Assembly (NCBI GenBank): GCA_020747015.1
Contig: JAGTJM010000070.1
Span: 1 to 64,000 of the forward strand
Direction of reading: 5' to 3'
Source of the DNA: Pyrenochaeta sp. MPI-SDFR-AT-0127
Lineage: Eukaryota > Ascomycota > Dothideomycetes > Pleosporales > Cucurbitariaceae
Length of the DNA stretch: 64,000 nucleotides
Below are positions 44,079-56,658 of the stretch, one piece after another; within the stretch, counting starts at the first letter, position 1; each line of letters opens with the position of its first letter. Under the pieces are notes generated by a model. It was not told where the DNA came from and made no database searches. It was given only the letters and a program-made list of their open reading frames with translations. Position numbers and translations under genes: made by a program.

Positions 44079-46761
44079 CAGAACAGCCACAGGCGCTGAG
44101 TTCTCCTGCTTAAAGAAAGATAATTCAAAGAGAAAAAAGATTGGGCTTCAACAAGCCAAATTCCGCGAAGTTACCAGACTGAAGAGAGAAGACAGGATGT
44201 TTCTGTGTACCTACCTCGACCACGCTATAGATGCCGCAAGCCGCAGTATAAGCCTCCACAGACCACTTCCATGATTGGACTACTGTTGAAACATCAAACA
44301 CTGTTGTTACTGAGGCGTGCATGCCGACTATGCCTTCATTCTAGAAATTGGTGCATTGCCGAGCTGACCCACCATTCACCGCACGACGTAGGCGCAATGA
44401 CCCGTCCCAACCTCCAGGAAAACACGCCAAGAGAGGCGGCTGAAGGTGGCTTCTAGGACACCTGCATGCGGCGTGAGCTTCGGGAGCTGCCTGGCCGGCG
44501 CGCCGGTGAGAGTGTGGCCGTACAGAGAAGGTGTATAGCCGCTGGCGTAACCTGATGGTTGACCTAGTGTACACTGTTACCGCCGCATTATGAACAACAT
44601 ATGCAGGTTAGCATATTATTAGTATTTGGCCCCCTCACAAGGTCAGTGTGATGATGACGATGTGGCACAGTATGTAGGCGCTTCGAGCCTCATAAGATTT
44701 TACTGAAACGGTTGCGGAGGCGTAAAGGTTAGAGGAGGTGTTGTTTGTTCAAAATTAGCAAATCAGAAATGAATCTGCGAGCCGCAGTGGCAACAGCATG
44801 AATTTGCGCGGCGTAGTATACGTGGAAACGGCCGGCATGCTGTTCTTTCGACATTTTGCGGGTGGAGATTAGCCTCGTGCGGCGTTCGTGCGATCGGGTT
44901 TTAAGCGCGGAGCGTCGACCCTCCACTTAAAAATAGCCACCTATCACCATTGGGAATAAAACAGCTTTGCCGGAAACTCACAAAGAATTGTTGGTGTACT
45001 TTTGCACAGCTACATTAAATTGAATTATAACAGCCGGTCCTGACAGCCAAGCGCAATATTAAGTACTAAGTTACGTTGGCAAGTGAAGCAATTTCCGTAG
45101 GCTCGCGTTTACGTTTCTTGAAATGAGATCAATGAGGGCTAGCTCTTCCGGTTTGAGTTTCATCTCGAACTCAACGTCAACCTTGGCTGAGTGCCTTGAT
45201 ACCCATATGGCTTGATACATTCTACTCTATTCGACCATTGAGAGAGGTTGACACGTGTAGTTGCGGTGGCATAGCCCCTTTGCATGCAATCATACGTGAG
45301 CGCGGCTATCTAGGATCGCTCGAAACCGTTCAAGAGCTCTCATTGGTCTCAAAGTTTGCGGGTATGCCTTTCGGCGTGAACGCCACCCGAACCCCATTCG
45401 TTCGGAGAATACCATTAGCGGCTTGCAAGTCGGCCTGTTTCTTGTAACCGCCTGACTGGAACAGTGTATGCTGAGCAACAGAAATAAGCTAGTCTAACAA
45501 CAAAATCGAATAAACCAAAAATCCCAGAACCTTGATGCCATTTACTAGGTCCTGTTGAAGATTCGATAACAGAGATTGGGCATCTCTGCTTCTGAAGGGA
45601 CCAGAATGTCCCTAGGACCTCTGATGAATTTTCGAACATATTATCTCCTCTTTGGTTTCCCTGATTCAAGCGCCATGCTCTGTACATTACAGTTGTTTCA
45701 AGACTGCCAATTTTCTACTCTCCCGACCACAGACTCGTCACTATTTATAGACAGTAAATCCAGTTCAGTCTAAATCAAGATGAGGAGCGTTTAGGCGTCA
45801 ATGCTGAGTGATTCAGTAGCATATCCATTGATGTGAACGAACTTGAAAGGAAGTAAGGCTACAGCTACCCTAGCTTCATGCAAACTACGTTGCAGGTTAT
45901 TACTTTTGGCTAGGGTCAATTACTCAGCGAAGTTGAAAGATGATCTACTTGAATACATAACAGGAAAACATTAGGCAATACGGACAAGAGTCTGGCTTCT
46001 CTCCCATTGCAACTGCGGAAAATGCATCAATATCTTTGTATTTGTCTGTGACATTGCAGGCACTGTCGGTCCATCTCAAGCCAAACTGATATATCGTCTC
46101 TACGCTCTCAGAACATTTCCGTGCAGGGAAATCTTCCGTCACGGCCGGCTACTACCCAATCCTCAAAGACAATGTTAAAGTCGAAGTTGGAACAGCTCTA
46201 CAAGAGATATTTTCATACTCTACTTGCGACTGAGATACATCTAATACAAATATATCACTGCTATCTGCTTTATATTACTTCCGCGTCCCATGTGTTTCTC
46301 TATTCAGTTGTGGCTTGAATCGTAGGTGATAGAAGGTAAAAACTGACGCTGATGTTTTTCTTATGCGTCATCTTGTTGGCAAGAAACCCAAGTTGTGCAT
46401 CACGAGCTTCAAAGATGTGCTTCCGTGTTTCGGTAGTTGCTATGGGCTTATCGTGGGGAAGATGAAAAGGATTGGAGTAGCAAGAGTGACCAAAGCTTGG
46501 GTTCTTGCCGACGGGCATAGGGGTTAGAGATCATGTTTTGCTCGGATGGTATCTAGGCCATCAACTGAGCGCACTATGCTGCACGAACTCATATCGTCTG
46601 TCGCGGCGTCAACTCGTAACCGCTTTGGCTTGGAAAACAAAATGAAGTTCAGCGTTGATTTTGGCACAATGTAGGGAACATGATCACAAGTTAAGCTGAA
46701 AAGATAAGAGAATGATACAAAGTGTGGCTTCAGCCGAGACGATAACACAGGTCTGGTAAAC
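44079..46761. other. 2.7 kb intergenic region
   Basis: Contains the promoter side of DUF3176 copy 4. Only short open frames without recognisable motifs; moderately AT-rich from about 45.7 kb. No gene called. Confidence 0.45.
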
Positions 46762-47304
46762 TCATACTGTCCGCTCTCCAATTGCTTTCTGAATCGACCC
46801 CCACCTCCCAGTACTCTGATATAGGGTGGCTACCTGCGCTTTCAAGCCTGCAATCTCATATCTAGCGTTGGATAACTCGGTACTCATATCCTTGAGCATG
46901 TGATAGCTTCTCAGCACACCAGGGAAGAAATTGTCTGTCACGACCAGAACACCGACGATAAGTAAAAGCCAAATGAAGATGACAACAACGAGGATAATGT
47001 ATGCGATGATTCGGTATTTCCAGGACACTTTTTTGAAGGGAGTGAGGTCGTGTTGCGCTTCGATATCGGCGGTTTTACTGGGCTTTGAGTCGGCCAAGTT
47101 TGAGGAAACGCTGTCGGTAGACTGAGATGGTATGACGTAAAAGACATGATCAGGATGACCATTTAGATTGTCGTTTGGGCTGCCCTTATCGCAGGTCGCA
47201 TGTTGCGTTGAGGCCTCGTCGCCCTGCTCATTCTTCCAAGACGACCTGCGCGATGCAGAGTGGGCATTGCTGTCTGCAATGCTGGAAGACGCTGTTATCG
47301 CCAT
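46762..47304 (-). CDS. Unknown single-pass membrane protein
   Basis: Single exon, 180 residues. The N-terminal about 95 residues are polar and Ser/Asp-rich. One clear membrane helix (IIAYIILVVVIFIWLLLIVGV) sits near residue 110, preceded by basic residues (KKVSWKYR), suggesting the N-terminus is cytoplasmic. The C-terminal about 45 residues look like a short coiled coil (MLKDMSTELSNARYEIAGLK). The topology vaguely resembles DUF3328 (UstY-type) proteins, but the HxxHC-type motifs of that family are absent, so I do not assign it there. Function unknown. Confidence 0.65.
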   Translation of the reverse strand: MAITASSSIADSNAHSASRRSSWKNEQGDEASTQHATCDKGSPNDNLNGHPDHVFYVIPSQSTDSVSSNLADSKPSKTADIEAQHDLTPFKKVSWKYRIIAYIILVVVIFIWLLLIVGVLVVTDNFFPGVLRSYHMLKDMSTELSNARYEIAGLKAQVATLYQSTGRWGSIQKAIGERTV

Positions 47305-48378
47305 TGCAATATCTTCCTAGAGTGCTTTTTTGTGGTTTCGGTGGCGCTACTACGAGGCTGCTAGACGAGTGTGTTCGGAAGGGTTAATTGCTAGGAATTG
47401 AGGAGGCAGTGGTCTTATCCTGAGTAGTGGACACTTGGAATTGAGGCAAGGGAGTGGAGGTGGACGCGACGTGACAACTTGAGCATATTTGACCGTCGAA
47501 TTACATTCCAATATGTACCAACCAGCCAATCTCGGAGACTTTACTTGTGAGAATGTTGAGTCTACCTCGTGCACGACTGCTACACAACACACCTCCAAAG
47601 AGCCTCTTTCATGTGTAATTTCATATTGCGGATCTGTATATGCCATTCCTGATCATATAATGCATTTATTCTCATCCTATCAGCTTTAACAACATATGTC
47701 TGAATACTCACGGGTTCTCCTTCGTCGTTGCAGCAAGCCAAGTGCCCCAGCCACTCACATGCCTATGAAGTACTACGAATATGGAGCTTCTTTGTTTGGC
47801 ACATGATACAAGTCTTTGGTTGCTGGCTCTGCTGGTTTTCGGGGAGATAGATCTTGGCACTGAAGGTATTGAGGTAATAAGCTACTCGAATGTCCTTCGT
47901 CTTCGAAAGCCTCCAATCTCCCTACCTACAACCTATCACACATTATTAACTCTCTTGCTATAGCCAGCGCTGAGCAGGGTAGCCCCCTTTATCCTTTTTT
48001 AAATATATGCCCAGCCACAGGAGGTACATCGAATTCATTCAAGCAAACACTTGACCCAGCGCAACGGCAAGAAAGATCCGGTCATCATGCGAGTTACTGA
48101 AATGAGCTAGTTATTAGCAGGATATGTGAGTCGCGTCCTGTTGCAACGTTCCAATGACGTTGCAGGAGTCTTTGCACGGAAATTTCGATCGTAGTATCGT
48201 CGTAGTAACTACAATAAGGCTCTAGTGGTGTATGATAGAGACAGCTACGATAGATCTAGTCTATTTGTTTGTGTGACTTGTAAGCCTAGTTGCTCGGAAA
48301 AGACTCAAGAAATTTGTCTAAAAATGTCATAAGCGCTGTAACAGAACGCTCGGTCGCTATTAAATATGCACATAAACA
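47305..48378. other. 1.07 kb intergenic region
   Basis: Between two minus-strand genes; holds the membrane-protein promoter and the Apd1-like gene 3' side. No other gene seen. Confidence 0.5.
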
Positions 48379-49703
48379 TTACCAACTCGCCAACTGCTTA
48401 CACCTGTCGAAACCACCTCTTAATTGTCTCTCCGGCTTGACAACCTTCCCTTGTAGAACTGTGTACCTGACGATGTTCTCGCAGTCCTCTGGTCGGACTC
48501 GTGCAAGCCATATACACTGTGCGGCTTCACCATTGCCATCCTCCTCTTGTTCCTTGTTCGCGTCTAGAAGGATCTCTTGCCCGCTTTCATCTTCGAGTTT
48601 TAGTTTCTCTAGTGATTCGTGTACACCGTTGGTATGACCATTCATGTGACCATTGACCTGTTTTGGGCGTGTTACCACTGAGGAATGCCGGTAAATCATG
48701 ACGTTCGCTGAGAACTTGTGCCCCCCGACGTGACTTATAAAGTATATCCCCACACCTCCCGGCCGCTCGTCATGCAGATCGCGGTAAAGCCCTAATGGGC
48801 GTAGGAGCCGCTCAAACTCTTTACGGAGGAGAGGCGCTGACTGTCCACAACGCGCGTCCCTGGTCTTCTGGCTGCACATTAAAATTAGGTACTTGTGCGG
48901 ACAAGGCCGCGCCTTGAGACTCGGTGTTGTGGGTATTGAGGGTGGAATAGTGGCGGTCGCGGCTGGTGATGCGGGCTCGTCGGAAGAAGACTCTTCCGGC
49001 GGCGTAGACGGGGCGAGGGGCGAGGCTGCGCGTCTTCGGAACGGCGAGTTGTTTGTGGGGCCGGGATTGACAAAGTCGGTGATGAGCTCTGGTGTATTCG
49101 CAGGGGTGACATTGTCTATGAACTGCCACGACGGCAGTAGGAGGACCATGGAGCTGTGGTCGGAGTGATCAGGAACGGGCATGTTGGAGGCGGACAGCAT
49201 GAGTTTCTACCTAGCAGTCAGCCCGGTGTACTTAGTACCTTTCGAGGCGCCATTGGAAAATATACGTTGGGGGAAAAAAAGGAGGCACTCACTCCATTGC
49301 TCGGCTGCACACCCCCTCGGTCTACAGCCTCCATGATGCTGCCCTTCTCGTCCGCGACATCGCGCACCCAGTCCGTCTTGCCCGTCGCAACGATCAAGTG
49401 GGTGCTCCATCCCTTGACATGCCCATACAGCTCTTCCGTCTCGTCAATGTCGAATTTGCGCGGGTACTTGACAGAGCAAGACGAGCAGTCGTGCAGGCAA
49501 TCGTCGCCGTCTACTGTGGGGTCGGTGGTCGGGAACAGCTCCTCCGTCTTCTTCGCTTTGGCAAACTCGCCGTTGCTCTTCAACGTGGGCACCTCGGAAG
49601 AAGACAGCGCTGAAGTCAGCCTGTACGAGAGGTTTTTGAACATGGCAGGGACTCTGTATGCGTTTAGAGGCGTGGGCGTGCGCGTTGTCTTCACCGGCGC
49701 CAT
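48379..49703 (-). CDS. Apd1-like thioredoxin-fold ferredoxin (sucrase/ferredoxin family)
   Basis: Member of the fungal Apd1 family, which binds a [2Fe-2S] cluster with two Cys and two His in a thioredoxin-like domain; yeast Apd1 affects actin patches and oxidative or metal stress. Exons 49703-49293 and 49206-48379 (86-nt intron, phase 0) give 412 residues. An N-terminal Cys-rich site is DDCLHDCSSCSVKYP. The C-terminal domain has CSQKTRDARCG (two Cys ligands, C-x8-C) and FISHVGGHKFSANVMIY (H-x3-H ligands), matching the Cys/His cluster type. A Ser/Pro-rich linker (RRAASPLAPSTPPEESS) separates the halves. The extra N-terminal Cys motif may or may not bind metal. Domain call is firm; cellular role is inferred. 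Confidence 0.9.
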
Positions 49704-50168
49704 GGTCGAGTCCGGGCTGGGGAACTTTTTATAATCTGATTAGATCGCCAAGCGTTGACGCGGAATGTGGGCGCGATGACGCCGAAGCTTAACAATGCTC
49801 GCGGCATTTACACGCGGTTGGTCGGAGTAGGTCTTTGGAGCCCGAGGACTCGACGGCAGCAGAGGAGGGACAAGCACTTGATAGACGCTGCCCAGCTTTG
49901 CACAAGGCACACCACCGGCAGTCACGTCCTTTTCAATCGGGCCAGTGTGCCTTCGGCGCATTGGTGATGCCCGAGCCGAGTGAGCCTCACATCTCGGACT
50001 TCACTCTTCTCCGGTCTCTTTTCTCCGAGCGCTTCACCTCACACCTTGTTGGCTGGCTTGCCTTTCAAACGATTTGCCGAATCACTTCGTCTCTTCAAAT
50101 CTCGCGAGTCTCTTCTTCCGCCATACGCCAGCTCGCCAGCAACGCGCAGTCTCGTCAGTCCGTAGGCA
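49704..50168. other. Divergent promoter region
   Basis: 0.46 kb between two genes transcribed away from each other; presumably a shared bidirectional promoter. Pyrimidine-rich stretches occur near 50000-50110. Confidence 0.5.
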
Positions 50169-51338
50169 ATGAGACTCAAGACACTCAATGGCGCTCCCGT
50201 ATGCGAGCAATTGGACTTCAACGAGAGTAATCTTCTTGATCCAAATGACTGCAACGCTTTCGGTGCAACAGTACCATATGCTGCATCGCAGAATAACACC
50301 GCTACGGCCCTGAAATGGCGCCGGCTGACAGGCAAAGACACGCGGCTGCGCTCAGGCTGGTCACAACCACATCTGCCACGTGCCATTCATGACTATGAAC
50401 AGCTTGGCCTCTCTTTCTCACTTCCGAATGCAGATCTTTCTTTAACTTTTCCTGAAGATGACACTTCCAACCTCAGTACTGCCATCACCGCTGAGGAGCA
50501 ATCGTCTGAAACCGACGGCTTCCTTCAGCATTCACTCATTTTTCATGACACCCTGCTGTCTTCACAAGTCTTGAAAGACACTCCAACCGACATTTCTATC
50601 TCATCCTCTTCATGCCTGACAACATCTTTTGATACCACAACATCAGTGTCAAGTAAACCAGGCAGAGCCCATGACCATAATTCGAGGATAACCATGGTAC
50701 CATCTACAATAGTTACAACGCCACTTGGCTCACTCTTAAGCGCACGTCATTTACGCTCCATCTACCCTCAGACGCTTACACCGAACCTTCTATGTGTACT
50801 GACGACCAGGCCCCAGCGACGAGAGGTATTTGTAAAAAAAAACGGTGGTTATAAAATGCATATATGGGAAATCATTGTAGCAGATGATACACGATCAGGC
50901 TTCAAGGTCTCGTTCTGGGTACGTCCGGTGCAACAGCAGAACAACGAACAGGGGTATGCACACACTCCCCTCTTGCACACATTGGAACGACTCAGAGTTG
51001 GAGACATCCTTCTATTGCGTAACATCGCCCTCACCTCCTTCCGCGACATGGTGCACGGCCAGTCTCTGAATCCTGCCATCACTCGCGCCAGGACGACTAT
51101 AGATGTACTCTTGAGTGGCAGCGGAGTCTTAGTTGGACAAGTTGATGGATTGCCAGCGACGCTGAAAGATACCTTCATACGAGTAAAGCGATGGGCAAGG
51201 TCTCACATTGCTGCTGGCCATATTGAGTCGAGGAAGAGGAAAGGTAGCCCATTGAAAAGAGACGAGCAACTCAAGCGGCCGTTCACAAGTCCGGAGTACG
51301 ACAATTCCCTGCCCCCAGACACCTTGGAAGCTTTGTGA
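50169..51338 (+). CDS. Unknown protein with a possible OB-fold
   Basis: Single exon, 389 residues. The first 170 residues are polar and Ser/Thr-rich. The region from about residue 195 (TPNLLCVLTTRPQRREVFVK) through MHIWEIIVADDTRSGFKVSF and LLHTLERLRVGDILLLRNIA has the alternating beta-strand pattern and the VGDILLLRN element often found in OB-fold single-strand nucleic-acid-binding proteins. The C-terminus is basic (ESRKRKGSPLKRDEQLKR), like a nuclear localisation signal. An RPA-, shieldin- or telomere-type DNA-binding role is possible but not shown; I do not recognise a specific orthologue. Confidence 0.75.
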   Translation: MRLKTLNGAPVCEQLDFNESNLLDPNDCNAFGATVPYAASQNNTATALKWRRLTGKDTRLRSGWSQPHLPRAIHDYEQLGLSFSLPNADLSLTFPEDDTSNLSTAITAEEQSSETDGFLQHSLIFHDTLLSSQVLKDTPTDISISSSSCLTTSFDTTTSVSSKPGRAHDHNSRITMVPSTIVTTPLGSLLSARHLRSIYPQTLTPNLLCVLTTRPQRREVFVKKNGGYKMHIWEIIVADDTRSGFKVSFWVRPVQQQNNEQGYAHTPLLHTLERLRVGDILLLRNIALTSFRDMVHGQSLNPAITRARTTIDVLLSGSGVLVGQVDGLPATLKDTFIRVKRWARSHIAAGHIESRKRKGSPLKRDEQLKRPFTSPEYDNSLPPDTLEAL

Positions 51339-52432
51339 GGCTGGACGATTCTGAGGGCGCACTGGCGTGCTCGGCATGCAGTTTAAGTGATTTACATACT
51401 ATGGCATGGGAATCCTAGCGTTGAAAGATGTCTTTGACGTGCCACATCATCAGTAGTGCGTCATGTTGTCCTTTAAACACCATACGGACCAACTTCGGGT
51501 TCCCTGATCATACCCACTATTCTTAGTCCTACCGGATAGCAATCGGCAGACACTGATAGATACGACACCCCACTTATTGGGAACGGGCGCCACATCCGCC
51601 TTTGACATGTCCGGAGATTTCAGTGGCTCATCAATCTGCACCTTGGGTGTGTCGCACCATCTGGATGTGGCCCGTGCCGTGAGCCTGCTATCTCACGAAA
51701 GTGAGCGCCTGTCCCCATCACTACCACTCCGATAGCCGATCTCAGTATGATCATATCGAATGCTCGAAGCTGTTTAACGATGCCATGACCGAGGAGCACA
51801 TGAAGACTTCAACAGCAACAAGCTCCTAGCACCATTTATCTCATCTACATTGTGCATTGGCTCTTGTTCAAGGTCTTGATCCGTGTAGCTCGCCATGAAC
51901 AAACTTTCAAACAAGTTCGATTGTCTAAATTATTGTATTTTCGAGTATCAGTTACATGTCTCGTGCAAATGGGCTCGTAGTGAAGCAGATCATGGATACA
52001 CTTTTCGAAACACCCGCGCTGATTGGCTACCTCCAGCATGTTCCCTCACCCTTGATTTGATTTATGCGAAAAAAACCAAACACGTTTCGGGCGTCAGCCT
52101 GCATGCAAGGATTCATGGAGAAACATTGCTATTCATGTTCTTGCTTGCCGTTCAAAGGCTAGAGTAGCGCTCTTTCGCATGAAGTACCCACGGCACAGCC
52201 TAGCACTTCGTACGTAGACAGCGGGGCATGGGAATCTCCAGCATCCTCCCAATTTTACTGTCGTTTAAATGGTTGAAGGCCTTCCTTTTTGGACAGTGGC
52301 ATCACGGATTTGTCTGGCTTTGCCCATCCCACGGTCTCTGTGACTTCCATTCTTTCCTTTTGCCGTGCGCTAGTTGCACATTACCTTCATTTGATCTTGA
52401 CGATCACTTTCTTTCGTTACCGATTCGACACG
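51339..52432. other. 1.1 kb intergenic region upstream of tyrosinase
   Basis: Contains the OB-fold gene 3' side and the tyrosinase promoter; the 200 bases before its ATG are T/C-rich. No other gene seen. Confidence 0.5.
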
Positions 52433-54805
52433 ATGAAGTCGCCCTTTTCCCTCGCTGGTATCGCGAGCTCACTTTCTTTCTTAGCATTTGCACAAGCTGC
52501 GCCAAATTCCACAGATGGGCCCTCATGTGGCGTTGCAAAGGCGGATGACAGCTTCTTCAGCGTTGTTGGAATTCAAGGGACCGGAGTACAACCGCGACAA
52601 GAGCTTCGTGAGCTTGAAAAAGATACAGAACTTTGGAATATCTTCTTACAAGCATTTTCTCGGTTTCAGGCTATGGACCAGAGCGAGAAGGTCTCTTACT
52701 ATCAGGTTGCGGGTGAGATTGGGACCCTTTACAATTTGAACGCTACTAAACTTTACAGGAATACACGGCGTTCCGTTCGGGCAATGGGATGGTGTAGCTG
52801 GCCAGAAAGGCCAGGAGATGATGGGCTACTGTCCCCATACATCCAGTATGTTTGGTCCCTGGCATAGACCATATCTTGCCTTGTTTGAGCAGATTCTTCA
52901 TGGCCGCGCTGTGGATATTGCGAATGAATACCCCGCAGGAGATGCTAGAGACAAGGCTATGGCAGTGGCGAACAGAGTTCGCCTTCCATACTGGGACTGG
53001 GCTATTGATCCTCCTAACAGCGAGGAAGGCAGCATACCAAGCAGTCTTCGACATCCTACTGTCACCGCCACGTTTCCAAATGGCACCACGAGTGTAATCG
53101 CCAACCCTCTGTACCGCTATGACTTCCATCCTCTGAAGTACGATGATTTCTCTGCTTTGGTACGTTACAGATAATTTATTTTCGTCAGCAAGACAGGGGC
53201 ATGGAGTTTCTCGATATTTTGCTAACCTGATTGTAGAGCGAGTTTCAGTTTAAAAATTGGAATCATACCATTCGTTACCCACTTGATGGATTTGCCATTA
53301 ACGCAACGAGCCGTGACGATGAAGTCAACGTCCGCGTTGGCAAGCAGCAGCCCAATCTTCGCGATATGCTCTACAAGCTGCTGACCATCTACCAACCTTT
53401 CATGCAAGTGAGCAACAAAGCAAACGGTGGAAGTATCGGTAACTTTGAGACTCTTCATGATGGTTTACACAGTGTTTTCGGGCTAGGACACATGGGAATC
53501 GTCGAAGTATCGGCTTTCGATCCAGTTTTCTGGTTTCATCATTGGTAAATGTCTATGTGGATTATGAGAGTGCCTTTCGCTGACTTGCTGTGCAGTAACA
53601 TGGATCGAATCATAGCTTTGTATCAGTCTCGTTACCCGGACACATGGGTTGAAGATTCAGAGCAAGCAACAGGTAGTTTTGCTGTCGCTAAGGGTAGTGT
53701 CCTTGGAGATACAACCCCCCTGGCACCTTTCCACATGAGTACGCACATTTATACCACTTGCGGAAAAGACATACACTGACCTCGTGGCTTTCTCGTAGAC
53801 GCCCTCGGAGATATGTGGACAGCATCCACATCTCGTAATTGGTCCTTTTTTGGCTACTCATATCCTGAGTTGATAAACAACCCATCGAATGAGACCCTAA
53901 CACTGTCAATCAACCATCTCTACAAGCCGCAGACGCAAGGTTTGAATAACACAAACACTACAATCCCGGCTCCTGGCAATAACACCACCAACACTACCAC
54001 CTTAGGAACAGATTGGCTGTGCGAGGTTAACATGCCGACTGACATCCAGATCTCCTATTCCGTTCGTGCTTTCCTTGGCGAGCCAAATGCAGACCCCAAG
54101 CAATGGCCTACCGATCCCAATTATGTTGGTCAACTCGCCTCCATGTCGTCTCCGCGGATGAACTCCTCAGTAATCGTGACTGGTAATATCGTACTCACTG
54201 AAAAATTGGCGCTGAAGTACCAAAGTGGGGAGCTTAAGAGCTTAGATAAAGACACTGTCACCGCTTACCTGAAAGACAACTTCAGCTGGCGCATCCAGGC
54301 CTTGGACTTCAGTGAAATCCCACGCAACAATCCGCCAGCTGGTCTGAACGTCACCGTGTTCAGTGTGCCAGTCAAGATCCCGGAATCGGAAACCGAGGTT
54401 GCCACCTGGGTCGGCGACGCTGAGTATAATCTTGAGATCGAGGGTAACCCGCCTGCATATGATGGACCAGGACCAGATGGCACGAACTTTACCTTGCCTG
54501 CTAGTGAAGCAGGAGGGGCTTATAACTCTACGTCTGGAGAATTTGAATGGAAAAACGCAACAGGCTCTGCCGCGGGTGAGGATGGAGTTGAAGAAGGGTC
54601 ACCGGCTCAGCCTTCGCAGTTGACATCTTTGATCACGTCTCAAGCAACGGCGAAGTCGTCTCCGTTATCCACGCCTACACCATCACCTACTCCAGAGATA
54701 TCAAGCACTCTCGCTATTAGTGGGGAGGCACCTGAGCCAACGGCGCCGGCTGGGCCTCACACAAAGTATGTGACATCTATCATCATGGAGTACGTTACGG
54801 TGTAG
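52433..54805 (+). CDS. Secreted tyrosinase (type 3 copper oxidase)
   Basis: Hydroxylates monophenols and oxidises diphenols to quinones. Exons 52433-52712, 52759-53159, 53237-53544, 53596-53738 and 53799-54805 total 2139 nt (712 residues). The signal peptide is MKSPFSLAGIASSLSFLAFA. The CuA site shows GIHGVPF, then MGYCPHTSSMFGPWHRPYLA, where the C-P-H arrangement would form the usual Cys-His thioether. The CuB site shows NFETLHDGLHSVFG and DPVFWFHHCNMDRIIALYQ, its last His pair split by an intron within the Cys codon. The C-terminal domain (ISYSVRAFLGEP) is followed by a Ser/Thr/Pro-rich tail (SPLSTPTPSPTPEISS). Tyrosinases of this type are often activated by C-terminal cleavage. Pigment or phenolic metabolism is the likely role. 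Confidence 0.95.
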
Positions 54806-55407
54806 CGAGTCGGTAAAAGACTAGCAGCACCGAACCACGTCAAAGCCGCGTACGCACAGCCAATGCTCAGTTTGTGCTTTTTTCATGTTTATATTCTACG
54901 CCGCAGTTTCTTTATGCTTTCAGGCTCATCTACGATGAGCACTCTTGCAGCTTTCAGGTCATGCGCAACTATGTTGGTTTCATGCTGGTCATGAGGGCCA
55001 TTATCACAGATACATATGAGAAAACGAATGTCACACATTCGGAAGAGATTACCGAAATGTCTATAGGGCAATCTCTACCCAAGGAAACAAAAATGCTACG
55101 CAACTTGAACGGGTTGTTCCCCCTTATCCCGTCTCATCCCCTTTAAGAACTGTTGCCAGCAAACATCGAAAGGCGCCGCATGTTGCTCGATAGGCATGAC
55201 CCCGAGCTTGATTATCGGGTTTCGTACATCAACATGACCCACAGTGTCGCATTGCACCAACAAGCGGGATAGTACACATATAATAGTGCTCAATTCTCAT
55301 GCCCTAGTGAAGTCATGATGCTATTTTGCCATCCTTTTACACCGAATGGAATTTTTGTCTTTCGGAGCATGACGGCCTGTCTGGTTCACGATACCCTGCC
55401 CTTCAAT
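54806..55407. other. Convergent 3' region (tyrosinase / aminopeptidase)
   Basis: 0.6 kb between converging genes; expected to carry both 3' UTRs. No gene recognised. Confidence 0.5.
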
Positions 55408-56658
55408 CTACAAAGCCGTCGCAAAACCTAGTTCATATGCCAATCCAACAGTCATCTTCGCGTGCTCAAGCATATGACTAAAGCTTACAGTACTGATGGT
55501 GTCCTGAGCAGTGTGGATATATCCACTTGTGTTTTCCATGGCAGCCTCGATCACAAATGCAGAGGGGTACCCAGCCTTTGAGGCACTAGCGTGGTCAGAG
55601 CACGCGTATCCACACTTTGTCTCAACGTATGGGATTGAGCAGTACTTTGAGCTGTTAGTAAGAAGTCAATTTCTTGTTGAAACTCAAGGTAACTGACTGC
55701 TGTGATGACTTTCTTGATGAAGGTTGTTAGGCCAGCATCAACGTAGTCTGTAATTACGCCGACAGATTCCCGCACGCCTGGCTTAACGTAGCCAGTCATG
55801 TCCTGCTGAAGCATAGCCTTCACAACTCTGCCCTTGTTCTTGTAATCCGTGAAAATAGCCTGGCTCCCGAGGAGTCCGCCTTCCTCAGCAGCATACCAGT
55901 GGAATTCAATGGTGTTGGGTGCTTGCCCACTTGCAACTCGTGAGTCAGTTAATAGCACCCTCATCGCCTCCAAGATGGTAAAGGTACCACTACCATCGTC
56001 ATCCGCACCAGGGGCCCGACCTGTGGATGGACTGGCGCCGTTGACGCTATCTTGGTGGGCACCAATAACGATAGTATTGGTACTCTTTCCTGGAATGGTC
56101 GCGATGACGCTATTTTGTGTCCAAGATGGATGGCTGAAGGCCTTGACCGTTACGCCGGAAGCTCCAGAGGCGGTTGCCACAGCCTGCACCTGTGATAGAA
56201 GCCACTCTGAAGACTGTTTTCCGTAGGTACTCTTATAGTATCTGTTCTGGTATTGTGCAAACGTAGTGAGTCTGCTTTGCATGTTCGCAGTGCTGAGCTT
56301 AGCAATGAGCGGAGTCACGCTGGCCTTCTGAGATACAGCGGCGGGGAACACTGCCGCTGCGGCAGCCCTACGGTTCAGTGAAGCCTCATGGAGATCGTTA
56401 TAGTCGGTCACGTCCATGAAATGAACTCCGGCCTAACTCTTGTCAGAATAAATGTTTACCACATAAAAACAGCCATCATACATTGTAAAGTTCCCATTTT
56501 CCCGCTTCAGTCACTTGTTTCGTTTCACCCGGGGCAAGTTCGAGTGTGTAAAGTTGCTCTGCTGTCGGTGTTGGTGCTTCAGCCTCTCTCTTAGGGATGG
56601 TGAGCGCAAGTGTGGCTGTTGCAGACAATGCGAGCGCAAATGTGGATTGAAGCTTCAT
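55408..56658 (-). CDS. Secreted leucine aminopeptidase (M28 zinc peptidase)
   Basis: Releases N-terminal amino acids from peptides outside the cell; two zinc ions in the active site. Exons 56658-56482, 56432-55698 and 55644-55408 give 382 residues, the normal family length. Signal peptide MKLQSTFALALSATATLALT, then a propeptide. Zinc ligands and catalytic residues: GAHQDSVN (His), GADDDGSGT (Asp), YAAEEGGLLGS (Glu pair), QQDMTG (Asp) and the SDHASASKAGYPSAF region (His). The last intron uses the acceptor AAAG before TACTGCTCAATCC; the nearer ACAG lies inside the branch-site motif CTAAC and would break the frame. Near the C-terminus, KCGYACSDH carries the usual disulfide Cys pair. Confidence 0.94.

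Noticed and set aside
46762..47304. Single-pass protein as a DUF3328/UstY-type oxidase
   Set aside because: It has one membrane helix like that family but none of the HxxHC-type motifs, and its C-terminal part is only a short coiled coil.
40877..54805. A ustiloxin-like RiPP cluster formed by the repeat precursor and the tyrosinase
   Set aside because: They are 11 kb apart with unrelated genes between, no DUF3328 cyclase is visible, the peptide unit has no Tyr, and the tyrosinase has a signal peptide and a normal secreted-enzyme layout.
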